Positions 16,078-24,934 of a DNA stretch of 64,000 nt are shown here, in pieces. Source of the stretch: Pseudomonadota bacterium (lineage in GTDB: Bacteria > Pseudomonadota > Gammaproteobacteria > Xanthomonadales > Rhodanobacteraceae); the NCBI GenBank assembly GCA_021827205.1, contig JAKAWV010000001.1, positions 1 to 64,000 of the forward strand. The letters are read 5' to 3'. The position numbers and the translations under genes were made by a program. Within the stretch, counting starts at the first letter, position 1. Each line of letters begins with the position of its first letter. Below the pieces are notes generated by a model. It was not told the DNA's origin and did no database searches. It was given only the letters and a program-made list of their open reading frames with translations.

Positions 16078-18336
16078 ATGCGTCTGACCACTGCGCTCTT
16101 GTTCGCCGCATTGCTTGGCACGGCCGCCCCCGCCATGGCCGAAAAACTCAGCATCGACCGCATCTACGACAGTCCGTCCCTGTCCGGCCCCACCGTGATG
16201 GGGCTGAAGATCGCCCCGGACGGTGCGCGCGTCACCTTCCTGCGCGGCAGCAGCGACGACCAGTACCGCATGGACCTGTGGGAGTACGACCGCAAGGACG
16301 GCCAGATCAGGCTGCTGGTGGCGGCCAAGCAGCTCGAGCCGCACGGCGAGCACCTTGACGCCGCCGAACGCGCGCGCCGCGAGCGCGAGCGCACCGCCAT
16401 GTACAGCGGCATCCTCGACTACCACTGGGCGCCGGACGGCAAGGCCATCCTGTTTCCGCTGAACGGCAAGCTGTACCTGTATCGCCTCGGCGTGCCGGCG
16501 CAGCAGGCCATCGAGCAACTGCCCATCGGCGCCGGTTTCGCGCTGGACCCGAAGATCTCGCCCAAGGGCCGCTACGTGTCGTTTATTCGCGAGCAGAACC
16601 TGTGGGTGTACGACCTCAAGACCGGCAAGCTGCGCGAGCTGACCAATGACGACGGCACCATCCACGACGGCGAGGCCGAGTTCGTGGCACAGGAGGAACT
16701 GGACCGCCACACCGGCTACTGGTGGGCGCCGGACGACTCGGCCATCGCCTTCGAGCGCTACAACGACGCGCCGGTGCCCGAGGCCGAGCGCTTCGACATC
16801 TACGCCGACCACACCCGGGTGGTCAAACAGCGCTACCCGTTCGCGGGCGACAGCAACGTGATCTGGCAACTGGGGCTGATCAGCCCGGAGGGCGGCGCGC
16901 CGCGCTTCATCGACACGCCCGCGCAGGACGGTTATCTCGCTCGCGTGAACTGGCTGCCCGACGCCAAGGCGCTGACCTATCAGTGGCTGGCGCGCGACCA
17001 GAAGAAGCTGGAACTGGTCAAGGTGGACGCCGCCACGCTGGCGCAGAAGACCCTGTTGACCGAAACCTCGAAAACCTGGGTGGACGTCAACAGCGACCTG
17101 CGCTTTCTCAAGGGCAAGCCCGAGTTCATCTGGGGCTCGCAGCGCAGCGGCTGGAACATGCTGTACCTGTATGCCGACGATGGCCGCCTGCTGCACCCGA
17201 TCAGCACCGGCGCGTGGCATATCGATGGCGTGCTGGGAGTGGACGAAAAGAAAGGCCTGGTGTACGTCAGCTCCAACCGCGATTTCGTGCCCGATCGCGA
17301 GATTTACGCGCTCAAGCTCGACGGCAGCACGGCCGATGCACCGATTCGCATCAGCCGGCGCGCCGGCACGCACGTGGCCAGCTTCGCGCCGGACGGCAGC
17401 TTCTACGTGGATACCTTCAGCAGCCCCGCGCAGCCGCCGCAGGTGAGCGTGCACGCCGCCGACGGCCAGCGTTTGGCGTGGATCGAGGAGAACAAGCTGG
17501 ACGCCGCGCATCCGTACTGGCCGTACCTGAAAGACCACATCAAGCCCGAGTTCGGCACGCTGCAAGCCGCCGACGGGCAGACGCTGTACTACCGCGTGTA
17601 CAAGCCGCTGGGCTTCGACCCGCGCAAGCGCTACCCGGTGTTCGACACCTACTACGGCGGCCCGCGCGCGCAGAGCGTCACCGACACCTGGCCCGACCTG
17701 TTCAACGAGTACATGGCGCAGCACGGCTTCGTGGTGTTCACCCTGGACAACCGCGGCATGGCGCGGCGCGGGCGCGCCTTCGCCGATGCCGTGTATCACC
17801 AGTTCGGCAAGGTCGAGGTGCAGGACCAGGAAACCGGCATCGACTGGCTGCGCCGGCAGCCCTGGGTGGACCCGGCGCGCATCGGAGCCTTCGGCTGGAG
17901 CTACGGCGGCTACATGACGGTGATGCTGCTCAGCCACGACGCCGCGCAGCTCGCCGGCGGCGTGGCCGTGGCGCCGGTGACCAACTGGAAGCTCTACGAC
18001 ACCGCCTACACCGAGCGCTACCTCGGCACGCCCAAGGAAAATCCCGAGGGCTACAAGCTCAGCAGCGTGTTCCCGTGGATCAAGAACCTGCCCAGCCACA
18101 AGCTGCTGCTGGTACACGGCATGGCCGACGACAACGTGCTGCTGCAGAACTCGATCGAGCTGATCAACGCGTTGCAGCAGCAGGGCACGCAGTTCCGCCT
18201 GATGCTCTACCCCGGCGCCAAGCACGGCCTGTCCTCGCCGGCACAGCGCAAGCATGTGTTTCATCTGATCGCCGACTATTTCGAGCGCCACGTGGCGCGG
18301 CGCGGGACGTGCAAGGACGCGGCGGGCGGGCGGTAG
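16078..18336 (+). CDS. Dipeptidyl-peptidase IV-type serine peptidase (family S9B), exported
   Basis: A 752-residue exported protease. A signal peptide (hydrophobic residues 4-17, cleavage after AMA at about 21) precedes an eight-bladed beta-propeller (about 40-480) and an alpha/beta-hydrolase domain. The catalytic triad is readable: Ser608 in GWSYGG, Asp684 in HGMADDN and His716 in GAKHG. The Asp-Trp-containing propeller segment with acidic residues QEELDRHTGYWW near 204-216 matches the DPP-IV double-Glu region that binds the substrate amino terminus. Such enzymes release X-Pro/X-Ala dipeptides in the periplasm. It is common and often duplicated in Xanthomonadales. No operon partner is evident. 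Confidence 0.92.
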   Translation: MRLTTALLFAALLGTAAPAMAEKLSIDRIYDSPSLSGPTVMGLKIAPDGARVTFLRGSSDDQYRMDLWEYDRKDGQIRLLVAAKQLEPHGEHLDAAERARRERERTAMYSGILDYHWAPDGKAILFPLNGKLYLYRLGVPAQQAIEQLPIGAGFALDPKISPKGRYVSFIREQNLWVYDLKTGKLRELTNDDGTIHDGEAEFVAQEELDRHTGYWWAPDDSAIAFERYNDAPVPEAERFDIYADHTRVVKQRYPFAGDSNVIWQLGLISPEGGAPRFIDTPAQDGYLARVNWLPDAKALTYQWLARDQKKLELVKVDAATLAQKTLLTETSKTWVDVNSDLRFLKGKPEFIWGSQRSGWNMLYLYADDGRLLHPISTGAWHIDGVLGVDEKKGLVYVSSNRDFVPDREIYALKLDGSTADAPIRISRRAGTHVASFAPDGSFYVDTFSSPAQPPQVSVHAADGQRLAWIEENKLDAAHPYWPYLKDHIKPEFGTLQAADGQTLYYRVYKPLGFDPRKRYPVFDTYYGGPRAQSVTDTWPDLFNEYMAQHGFVVFTLDNRGMARRGRAFADAVYHQFGKVEVQDQETGIDWLRRQPWVDPARIGAFGWSYGGYMTVMLLSHDAAQLAGGVAVAPVTNWKLYDTAYTERYLGTPKENPEGYKLSSVFPWIKNLPSHKLLLVHGMADDNVLLQNSIELINALQQQGTQFRLMLYPGAKHGLSSPAQRKHVFHLIADYFERHVARRGTCKDAAGGR

Positions 18337-18351
18337 CGATTCGGTCAACGC

Positions 18352-18372
18352 CTGCGACACAACCTGTCGCAG
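18352..18372. promoter_or_regulatory. Operator-like perfect inverted repeat upstream of the tandem-AAA gene
   Basis: Arms CTGCGACA (18352-18359) and TGTCGCAG (18365-18372) are exact reverse complements around a 5-base spacer. The site ends 44 bases before the start codon of the ATPase gene. Its symmetry and place fit the operator of a dimeric repressor, and the WYL-domain regulator two genes downstream is the obvious candidate. A weak terminator for the peptidase gene is an alternative, though no T-run follows. Confidence 0.55.
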
Positions 18373-18415
18373 CGTCGTGGAAGCTGAGGGCTCCAACATT
18401 GAGCAGGAGCCTGCC

Positions 18416-20560
18416 ATGGACGAGTTCACCCGCATCGAAATGCCGGACGACGGTGCCGAGACCTGCGTGCCGCCGCAAGTCGCGCTGCCGCCGCTGTGGG
18501 GCGAGGCACTGTGGGGCACGCTGCCCATGCGCTGGCTCTGCCGCGCTTGTCTGCTCGCCGGCGAGGATGGTCAAGTTGCCGAATTCCGCCCGGGCGAATC
18601 CTGCGAGCCGCAATTGCACTCGACGATCCGGCGGCGTTTGGGCATCCAGATCAAGGATGATTTTATTGCCCAGTTGCGGATCGTGACCGAACGTTTGCGC
18701 CAGCAGGAAGCCCGGCCACAACATGGCGGCGTGCTGCTGGCCAATCTGCAGCGGCTGGGTCGGGAGCTGGCGCTCGATCAGGATGCGTTGCACCTGATGA
18801 TGCTGCGCATCGTCTATCGCCTGGACCCGACGATGGCGAACGCACTGGCGCCACTGCTGGATAACTGCCTGGACCCGATCTTCACCGCGCGCTTGGATGC
18901 GGTTCTGGAATTGCCTGCGGGACGTTGCGCGCAGATGCTCGAGCGCAGGGGTGCTCTGGCATCCTCGGGGCTGTTGCGTCACAAGCTGGGCGTGGGCAGT
19001 CCACTCGAGGCGCGCCTGCGTATCCCGCAAGGTCTACTGGGCGCGTTGCTTCAGCCAATAACCTCGGTGCACGAAGCGATCCAGCAACTGGTGTCCCGCG
19101 CGCCGGCCACCATATTGAGTCTCGCGGACTTCCCGCATCTGGCCGAGCCCATCGCGCTGATCATGACGCGCTTGCGCAGTGGATTGGCCTGCCGCTCGAG
19201 CTCGGTCAACATCCTGCTGCATGGCGCAGCAGGGACCGGCAAGACCGAACTGGCGCGCCTGTTCGCGCAGACGCTGGAAGTGCCGCTTTACACCATCGAA
19301 GCCCGCGGCCTGCGGCGCGACGATCGGGCCACGCCCGAGGAACGTCTCGAGGAGTACCGGTTCGCGCAGGGCATACTGCGCGTGGTCGGCCCGTCACTGT
19401 TGCTGCTGGACGAAGCCGAGGACTTGTTTCCGACGCCTTGGGACCACCACGACAACAAGCCCAGCAAGGCGCTGCTCAACGAAACGCTGGAACAGGGCGC
19501 GGTGCCGGCACTATGGTTGACTAATCGCGTCGCGCACATCGATGCTGCCTTCCTGCGCCGTTTCGACGTGATCCTTGAAGTCACGCCGCCCGATCGGCGC
19601 CACAAGGCGCAGGTACTGCGCGAGCACCTGCCGGCCAGCGCGAACATCGATCCGGCTTGGCTGGCGCGCGCCGTGGCGCCGCACGCGCTGACGCCGGGTG
19701 TGCTGGCGCGCATCGGACGCACCCTCGCCGACAGTGGGCTGGATGATTCCGAGCGTCTGCAACACGCCGTCGATCTGTTGCGCCGCCAATATGTGCGCGC
19801 GGCGCAGGGCAAGGACATACCTGCGCTCGCCACCGCGCCCGCGCGATTGCCATTCACGACCGCGGCGTTGCAGTGCGATGCGCCAGTCGAGCAACTGCTG
19901 GCACGATTGCGCACCAAGCCCGCCGGGCGCTTGTTGTTTCATGGCCCGCCCGGCACCGGCAAGACCGCGCTGGCGCACCACCTGGCCGAGCACATCGGCA
20001 AGGAGCTGCTGGCCAAGCGCGCCTCGGACCTGCTCGCGCCCTACGTGGGACAGACCGAAGCAAACCTGGCCGCGATGTTCCGCGATGCCGGGCGCGACGG
20101 CGACGTGCTGCTGCTGGACGAGGCCGACAGTTTTCTGGGTGAACGCAACGCCCAGCACGCGCGCTGGGAGACGACACAGACCAACGAGTTGCTGACGCAG
20201 ATGGAAGCCTTCGACGGTCTGTTCATCTGCACCACCAACCGGCTGGAACATCTCGATCCGGCCGTGCTGCGTCGCTTCGATCTGAAGGTGGGCTTTGCGG
20301 CGCTCACGCCCGCGCAGCGCCTGCACCTGATCCGGCAGGCGGCCACGACGCTGGGCGTGGCCTGGCCCGGGCTGGCCGAGACTATCGTCCAACACGCGCA
20401 GTCACATCTGTCCGGCCTCACGCCGGGAGACATGGCCGCAGCATTGCGACATCTGCAGCTCACCGCAGTGGCGCCGACGCTGACGGATTTACTGGACGCG
20501 CTGGCCGCGGAATGTCGCTACAAGGCGCCGCCTGCGCGGCGCATCGGCTTCGTGGTCTAA
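18416..20560 (+). CDS. Tandem AAA+ ATPase of unknown function
   Basis: A 714-residue protein with about 220 N-terminal helical residues of no known family (a CRAC motif near 42) and two AAA+ modules. The first has Walker A GAAGTGKT at 270-277 and Walker B LLLLDEAED at 328-336; the second has GPPGTGKT at 510-517 and VLLLDEADSF at 564-573, with arginine-finger-like NRLEHLDPAVLRRFD. The second module resembles CDC48/FtsH-type domains. ATG at 18416 has an AGGAG ribosome site six bases upstream. The WYL regulator follows immediately, and an operator-like palindrome precedes. Disaggregase, unfoldase or conflict roles are all possible. Confidence 0.8.
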   Translation: MDEFTRIEMPDDGAETCVPPQVALPPLWGEALWGTLPMRWLCRACLLAGEDGQVAEFRPGESCEPQLHSTIRRRLGIQIKDDFIAQLRIVTERLRQQEARPQHGGVLLANLQRLGRELALDQDALHLMMLRIVYRLDPTMANALAPLLDNCLDPIFTARLDAVLELPAGRCAQMLERRGALASSGLLRHKLGVGSPLEARLRIPQGLLGALLQPITSVHEAIQQLVSRAPATILSLADFPHLAEPIALIMTRLRSGLACRSSSVNILLHGAAGTGKTELARLFAQTLEVPLYTIEARGLRRDDRATPEERLEEYRFAQGILRVVGPSLLLLDEAEDLFPTPWDHHDNKPSKALLNETLEQGAVPALWLTNRVAHIDAAFLRRFDVILEVTPPDRRHKAQVLREHLPASANIDPAWLARAVAPHALTPGVLARIGRTLADSGLDDSERLQHAVDLLRRQYVRAAQGKDIPALATAPARLPFTTAALQCDAPVEQLLARLRTKPAGRLLFHGPPGTGKTALAHHLAEHIGKELLAKRASDLLAPYVGQTEANLAAMFRDAGRDGDVLLLDEADSFLGERNAQHARWETTQTNELLTQMEAFDGLFICTTNRLEHLDPAVLRRFDLKVGFAALTPAQRLHLIRQAATTLGVAWPGLAETIVQHAQSHLSGLTPGDMAAALRHLQLTAVAPTLTDLLDALAAECRYKAPPARRIGFVV

Positions 20561-20622
20561 TGCTTGCCTGGTCGCCGCCGCTGCTGCAGCATCGGGCGCT
20601 CCCCGCCCAAGGCTGCGCCCGC

Positions 20623-21633
20623 ATGGCCGGACACACGCAGACGCTGTATCGGCAGTGGCTGGTGCTGCAGATGATCCCGCGCGCGCCGCGCAAGGTCACC
20701 GCGCGCGAGATCGTCGAACGACTGCACGCGGAAGGACAGGACGCCACCAAACGCACCGTCGAACGCGACCTGATCGCGCTGTCGACGCTGTTTCCCTTGG
20801 TCACCGACGAGCGCGCCAAACCCTATGGCTGGAGCTTCGATCACGCCTCGCCCGGCTTCTCGCTGCCGGGCATGTCGCCGCTGCAGGCCATCGTGCTGCG
20901 TCTGGCGCGTAGTCACCTTGGGCGCCTGTTGCCGGCGCATCTCGATGAGGCTTTGCAGCCCTATTTCCGCCAGGCCGATCAGGTGCTCATTGGCGTGGTC
21001 CACGACGGCCACCGCTTCGACTGGGATCGGCATGTGGCCGTGGTCGATCCGACACAGCCGCTGCTGCCGCCCGACATCGACGGCGCCGTGCTGGAAACGA
21101 TCCACGTCGCGCTCGACTGCGGCAAGCGCCTGCACCTGACCTACGAGAGCCGCAGTCAGCAGAAGGTGCTGCACTACACCGTGAATTCTCTGGGTCTGGT
21201 CTATCGCGGCACAGTGGGCTATCTGGTGGCGACCATCGCGCCCTACGACGATCCACGCCAGCTCGCGCTGCACCGCATTCGCGCGGCGGAGCTACTCGAT
21301 GAAACCGCCTTGCATCCCGCTGACTTCGATCTGCACGCCTACGCGCGCTCGGGTGCCTTCGGGTTTCTCGATGAAGGTCCGATCGAGTTGGTGCTGCGCA
21401 TGCAGCGCCCGGCCGCGCAGCATCTTTACGAAACGCCGCTCAGCACCGACCAGCGCATCGAGGACGACGGCCCCGACCATGTGCGCATCCGCGCCACGGT
21501 GAATCTGACCTCGCAGTTGCGCTGGTGGATTCTGGGGTTTGGCGGGCAGGTGGAGTGCATTGCACCCGATCAACTGCGCGAACAGATGTGCAGCACCATC
21601 CAGGCAGCCGGTATCTTGTACGCTCCTGGCTAA
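20623..21633 (+). CDS. WYL-domain transcriptional regulator
   Basis: A 336-residue regulator: an N-terminal winged helix (about 1-65, with the HTH around TAREIVERLHAEGQDATKRTVERDL) and a WYL domain in the middle (about 150-225; the usual WYL triad region reads LTYES..QQKVLHYTVNSLGLVYRGTVGYLVA), then a C-terminal WCX-like extension. WYL proteins sense nucleotides or nucleic acids and often control phage-defence genes. ATG at 20623 begins the conserved domain; an ATG at 20560 overlapping the previous stop would add 21 residues of low similarity to any domain. Adjacency to the tandem-AAA gene suggests that it controls that gene through the palindrome at 18352. Confidence 0.84.
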   Translation: MAGHTQTLYRQWLVLQMIPRAPRKVTAREIVERLHAEGQDATKRTVERDLIALSTLFPLVTDERAKPYGWSFDHASPGFSLPGMSPLQAIVLRLARSHLGRLLPAHLDEALQPYFRQADQVLIGVVHDGHRFDWDRHVAVVDPTQPLLPPDIDGAVLETIHVALDCGKRLHLTYESRSQQKVLHYTVNSLGLVYRGTVGYLVATIAPYDDPRQLALHRIRAAELLDETALHPADFDLHAYARSGAFGFLDEGPIELVLRMQRPAAQHLYETPLSTDQRIEDDGPDHVRIRATVNLTSQLRWWILGFGGQVECIAPDQLREQMCSTIQAAGILYAPG

Positions 21634-21693
21634 CATTCCATCCGATGCCGCTTTGCGGTGCGTCCTGATTCAGACACGAGAGGTGAAAACGCC

Positions 21694-22299
21694 ATGTCAC
21701 ATCCATTAATGTACGTTTTGGGGAAAACTCAGAAATATGAATTCCCGCTGATTCTCGTTATTGGCAGAGAGCCGAATTACGATGGCTGGCTCAATGACTC
21801 TATTGGGATCATGAAAGAAGAATTCAGATCGATGAGAGGTGGGGCTTGGGTCACTGCTTATACACAGATTGCAAAGCAGTGCCTTGGCGACAAGGCAACT
21901 GCAGGGCAGTTGAAGGGCATCTGCTTTGCAAGGAATGCCTCGCCGATCGTCTTTTCAAACGCATTGCCCATGGCAATACCCCACTCTGTAAAAGATAAGG
22001 ATAAAATCCGGAATGAGCTCTCAGAAAAGGACATACGTGACCATATCGTCAAAATATTCGAAAAACCAATAGCCGACAGATTCGGTCTTGTAGTACAGCA
22101 TGGCGCATACAATTCAGGCGCGTTTGAGCTTGCGACTAAGCTAATCAAACAAGAGTGCGCACAAAGAAGTGTCCCGTACTGTTCATCGCCGTTCTTCTGG
22201 AATGGCCATTCTAAAAAAATCCAAGAATGCCTTAGTAAGGACAGGCGCATTATCCAAAGTATTTTTGAAAAGTTTGATTCCGTGCCTGATGCGCGCTGA
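21694..22299 (+). CDS. Orphan protein, AT-richer than its surroundings
   Basis: A 201-residue protein I cannot name. ATG at 21694 follows GAGAGGTGA. The order of motifs, ILVIGREPNYDG at 18-29, SPIVFSNALP near 78-87, LVVQHGAY near 131-138 and a late PFFWNGHSKK, loosely follows the layout of uracil-DNA-glycosylase-fold proteins (phosphate-binding GREPN loop and a C-terminal His motif); this is a weak inference. Codon use (AAA, ATA, AGA, TCA) and base composition differ clearly from neighbours, indicating recent horizontal transfer. It sits between the AAA/WYL pair and a block of dispersed repeats, and could be a third member of that cassette. Confidence 0.7.
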   Translation: MSHPLMYVLGKTQKYEFPLILVIGREPNYDGWLNDSIGIMKEEFRSMRGGAWVTAYTQIAKQCLGDKATAGQLKGICFARNASPIVFSNALPMAIPHSVKDKDKIRNELSEKDIRDHIVKIFEKPIADRFGLVVQHGAYNSGAFELATKLIKQECAQRSVPYCSSPFFWNGHSKKIQECLSKDRRIIQSIFEKFDSVPDAR

Positions 22300-22312
22300 A
22301 GTTCAGCGGGTT

Positions 22313-22481
22313 TCCCTTCGACAGGCTCAGGACAGGCCCTTCTCCCCCCGGGAGAAGGTGGCCCGAAGGGCCGGATGAGGGTTCACGATGGCTGCATGAC
22401 GTTGCCGGATCCATGGTGACGATGTGCTCGGCGCCGAACCCTCACCCCAACCCCTCTCCCGGCGGGAGAGGGGCTTTTAGC
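22313..22481. repeat. Dispersed hairpin repeat block (REP/MITE-like), right half terminator-like
   Basis: This block between genes contains several perfect hairpins: CCTTCTCCC/GGGAGAAGG at 22338-22346 and 22350-22358, GGCCC/GGGCC at 22360-22364 and 22368-22372, and CCCCTCTCCC/GGGAGAGGGG at 22451-22460 and 22464-22473 followed by CTTTTAG. The two halves are roughly inverted, with GGATGAGGGTTC near 22372 opposed to GAACCCTCACC near 22437. The right hairpin with its T-run could work as a terminator. Related copies occur inside the E2 and E3 genes at 43141-43310 and 45690-45765. No gene is seen from 22300 to 22647. Confidence 0.75.
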
Positions 22482-22647
22482 TACTGAACTTCGACGCGAA
22501 TCAGGATTCCGTATGAACCACACGGAAAATCTGAGCGCTCTGCTCGCTATTCGAACGCCGTAGATGCCGCGCGGCACCATGCCGCCTTCACGCGGGCTTG
22601 CTAGTCTTGCGCGGCGCGGCGCTCCCGTGCCGCGGACCGGAGGCCTC

Positions 22648-23280
22648 ATGCGCAAGCTGCTGGTGGTCAATCGCAAGGGTGGTGTGGGCAAGACCACACT
22701 GGTGACCAATCTGGCCGCGGCGTATGCGCAGGGTGGCAAGCGCACGGTGCTGATCGACGCCGATCCGCAGGGCTCCAGCCTGCGCTGGTGCGCGCGCCGG
22801 CCCGCATCGCTGCCGGGCGTGCTCGGCATCGACGGCACGCGACGCAATGCGCTGGCGCAGGTGCCGCACGACAGCGAGCGCCTGCTCATCGACAGTCCGG
22901 CCGGCGTCGGTGCCGCGCAGTTGGCGCCGTGGCTGGATGCGGTCGATGCGCTGCTGGTGCCGGTGCTGCCCTCGGTGATCGATCTGGAAGCCACCTTGCC
23001 GCTGCTGCACGAGCTGGCCCAGGTGCCGCGCATCAAGCGCGGCAAGCTGGCCGTGGGCCTGGTGGCCAATCGTCTCAAGCCGTGGACCAACGTCAGTCAG
23101 CAGGCGCTGGAAACCCTGCACGGCTTCGGCGTGCCGTTGGTGGCCGAGTTGCGCGACAGTCAGGCCTACGTGCTGCTGGCCGGGCTGGGCAAGGGATTGT
23201 TCGATTTCAACTCCGAGCAGGTACGCAGCCATCAAGAGGACTGGCTGCCGCTGCTGCGCTGGATCAAGCGCAATTGTTGA
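22648..23280 (+). CDS. ParA-family ATPase
   Basis: A 210-residue MinD/ParA-type ATPase. The deviant Walker A is KGGVGKTT at 10-17, with the signature lysine in KGG; Walker A' is RLLIDSPAG near 77-85, and IDADPQGS at 39-46 follows. The start at ATG 22648 has a CGGAGG ribosome site and begins directly with the P-loop strand. Proteins of this size position plasmids, chromosomal loci or protein assemblies on the nucleoid. No parB-like partner is adjacent, so this is an orphan ParA whose cargo cannot be told. It is followed 37 bases later by sixA and may share its transcript. Confidence 0.86.
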   Translation: MRKLLVVNRKGGVGKTTLVTNLAAAYAQGGKRTVLIDADPQGSSLRWCARRPASLPGVLGIDGTRRNALAQVPHDSERLLIDSPAGVGAAQLAPWLDAVDALLVPVLPSVIDLEATLPLLHELAQVPRIKRGKLAVGLVANRLKPWTNVSQQALETLHGFGVPLVAELRDSQAYVLLAGLGKGLFDFNSEQVRSHQEDWLPLLRWIKRNC

Positions 23281-23317
23281 GCGCTTCTGCCAGCGACATT
23301 CGCCACGGAGTCTGCCT

Positions 23318-23782
23318 ATGACCACCGACACCCACGAGCTGATCCTGCTGCGCCACGCCGAAGCGCGCGCGCCGCGCGGCAAGCAGGACGATTTCGATCG
23401 CGTGCTCAGTGCGCGTGGCGAGGCTGACGCCGAGCGTCTCGGCACCTGGCTACGTCAGCAGGAATGGATATTCGATCTGGTTTATTGCTCGCCCGCGGCG
23501 CGTACGCGCAGCACGTTGGCCAGCGTGCTGCCGTTTCATGCGCTGGATGCGCGTCTGCTGCCCGATCTGTACCTGGCTGATGCCGGCACCCTGCAGCGTA
23601 TCGCCAACGGAATTCCTGCGGTCGGTCGAGCGCTGCTGCTGGCCCACAATCCGGGCCTCGAACAGTTCGCCAATGCGCTGTGCGGCTGGTCGGCGCCGCG
23701 CGCGCTGCCCACCTGCGGACTGCTGCGCCTGCGCCGCGAAGCGGACGGCACGGCCCGTCTGATCGAGTCGTGGCAACCGTGA
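23318..23782 (+). CDS. sixA: SixA-type phosphohistidine phosphatase
   Basis: A 154-residue histidine-phosphatase-superfamily protein. The catalytic RHG-type motif is LRHAEA at 11-16 with nucleophile His13; Arg residues near SPAARTR bind phosphate, and the second histidine is in LLAHNPGLE. SixA removes phosphate from phosphohistidine on phosphotransfer proteins such as ArcB or the nitrogen-related phosphotransferase system. Size and motif spacing fit the short SixA branch rather than phosphoglycerate mutases. It ends one base before the next gene begins, which suggests co-transcription with the YceI-family gene. Confidence 0.88.
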   Translation: MTTDTHELILLRHAEARAPRGKQDDFDRVLSARGEADAERLGTWLRQQEWIFDLVYCSPAARTRSTLASVLPFHALDARLLPDLYLADAGTLQRIANGIPAVGRALLLAHNPGLEQFANALCGWSAPRALPTCGLLRLRREADGTARLIESWQP

Positions 23783-23783
23783 C

Positions 23784-24599
23784 ATGACGCGCGCATGGCG
23801 TTGGCTGCTGACGGCACTGTGTTGCGTTTGCGCGTTGCCGGCTGCCGGCGCCATCGCGTCGCTGCACATTGATCCGGCGCATTCGCATGCCGAGTTCGGC
23901 GTGCACGTGCTGTGGTTTGGCAAAGTCGTTGGTCGCCTCGATGCGTTGCATGGTCGCGTGCGCATCGACACGAACGGACAAGCGCGCGTCGATGTCGTGG
24001 TCGACACGCGCTCGCTGCGCATGCCCAACACCGACTACGAAGCCTTCGCCAGCGGCCCCGGGTTTTTCGACAGCGCGCGGTATCCGTTCATCGATTTCCG
24101 TTCGGTCCCGTTTCCGGTCAAGCACCTCGGCACGGGCGGTTCGATCAAAGGCACGCTGACCCTGCGCGGCATCACCCACACGGTGCGTTTCGATCTGCTG
24201 CCGCAGCCTTGCGCCTTGCTCGCAGGCACGAGCGGCGCGAGCACGACCGACACGCCGGCCGCGGCCAGCAGCGCAGCGCCCGCGGTCGCGACAACCGCGC
24301 CGGCACTGGCTGCGTCGGCGAGCAGCGCGGCCGGCACGGCGCCCGCCGTCGCCGCGCCTCAGGCCGCCACCGCGCCGGCGGACCGGGGCACCTGCCGCGT
24401 GCTGGCGCGCGGTTATATCGAGCGCAGTCGCTTCGGCATGCGCGGGCATCGCTTCATCATCGGCGACCGCGTCGAGCTGGATCTGGTGCTGCGCGTGCGC
24501 CGCAGTTCCGTGACGCAGGCAACGCCGGATGCGACTAACGCCGCGCCGGCGGTTGCCAACCCGGCCGTGGCGTCGTCGGCAAACCTGCCGCTGCGATGA
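23784..24599 (+). CDS. Exported YceI-family lipid-binding-like protein with Ala-rich insertion
   Basis: A 271-residue exported protein. A signal peptide (about 1-23) is followed by a YceI beta-barrel: IDPAHSHAEFGV at 28-39, FGKVVGRL, and the GTLTLRGITHTVRFD strand pair near 125-140. The domain is split by a low-complexity Ala/Thr/Ser stretch at about 150-200, and then continues with GYIERSRFGMR, the usual last YceI strand set. YceI proteins bind isoprenoid-like lipids in the periplasm. The insertion sits in a loop and probably does not break the fold. It starts one base after sixA. A second Ala-rich tail ends the protein. Confidence 0.85.
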   Translation: MTRAWRWLLTALCCVCALPAAGAIASLHIDPAHSHAEFGVHVLWFGKVVGRLDALHGRVRIDTNGQARVDVVVDTRSLRMPNTDYEAFASGPGFFDSARYPFIDFRSVPFPVKHLGTGGSIKGTLTLRGITHTVRFDLLPQPCALLAGTSGASTTDTPAAASSAAPAVATTAPALAASASSAAGTAPAVAAPQAATAPADRGTCRVLARGYIERSRFGMRGHRFIIGDRVELDLVLRVRRSSVTQATPDATNAAPAVANPAVASSANLPLR

Positions 24600-24828
24600 T
24601 CGCGCGCACGGCGTCGGCTTCACGTGGGTAGCGGTCCCATTGCGCGAGGTAGCGCGCTGGAAATCCGGGCTGATCGCCGGCTTGCCGCAAGGCGTCGGGC
24701 AGCCACAGCAGCTCGCGTCGCCGCGCCTGCACGGCCTTGCGCGCGCCTGCATCCGGTGCATTGGCAATGGCCACGCTGCTGCCGATCAGGTTGGCCTTCA
24801 GCGTAACCATGTAAAACATCGAGGCCAT
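24535..24828 (-). CDS. Doubtful small protein downstream of hemC
   Basis: A possible 97-residue minus-strand gene that overlaps the end of the YceI gene by 65 bases. It begins MASMFYMVTLKANLIGSS and has a charged, Trp-containing middle with no known domain. It lies 106 bases after hemC in the same direction, where hemD often sits, but it shows no resemblance to uroporphyrinogen-III synthase. It may be a remnant or a chance frame in GC-rich DNA. Otherwise I see nothing in 24600-24934. Confidence 0.25.
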   Translation of the reverse strand: MASMFYMVTLKANLIGSSVAIANAPDAGARKAVQARRRELLWLPDALRQAGDQPGFPARYLAQWDRYPREADAVRAIIAAAGLPTTPRPGWQPPARR

Positions 24829-24934
24829 CGGTGGATCAGGGCGATGCGGTAAGTGTCGAAGCGCGGTTTGGCGGCCATCTGCTCGATGATCCGTGCGCGC
24901 TGCGCGGCGAACCCCGGCAGCAGTCGCGCAGGCG

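Noticed and set aside
14833-18528. A very long minus-strand open frame (over 1,200 codons) across the DPP-IV gene.
   Set aside because: The plus-strand peptidase has a full catalytic triad and signal peptide; the antisense frame is a by-product of high GC third positions. Only its last part, starting at 15810, is the real lipoprotein gene.
22313-22481. Possible CRISPR array because of repeated hairpins.
   Set aside because: There is no regular repeat-spacer spacing and no cas gene nearby.
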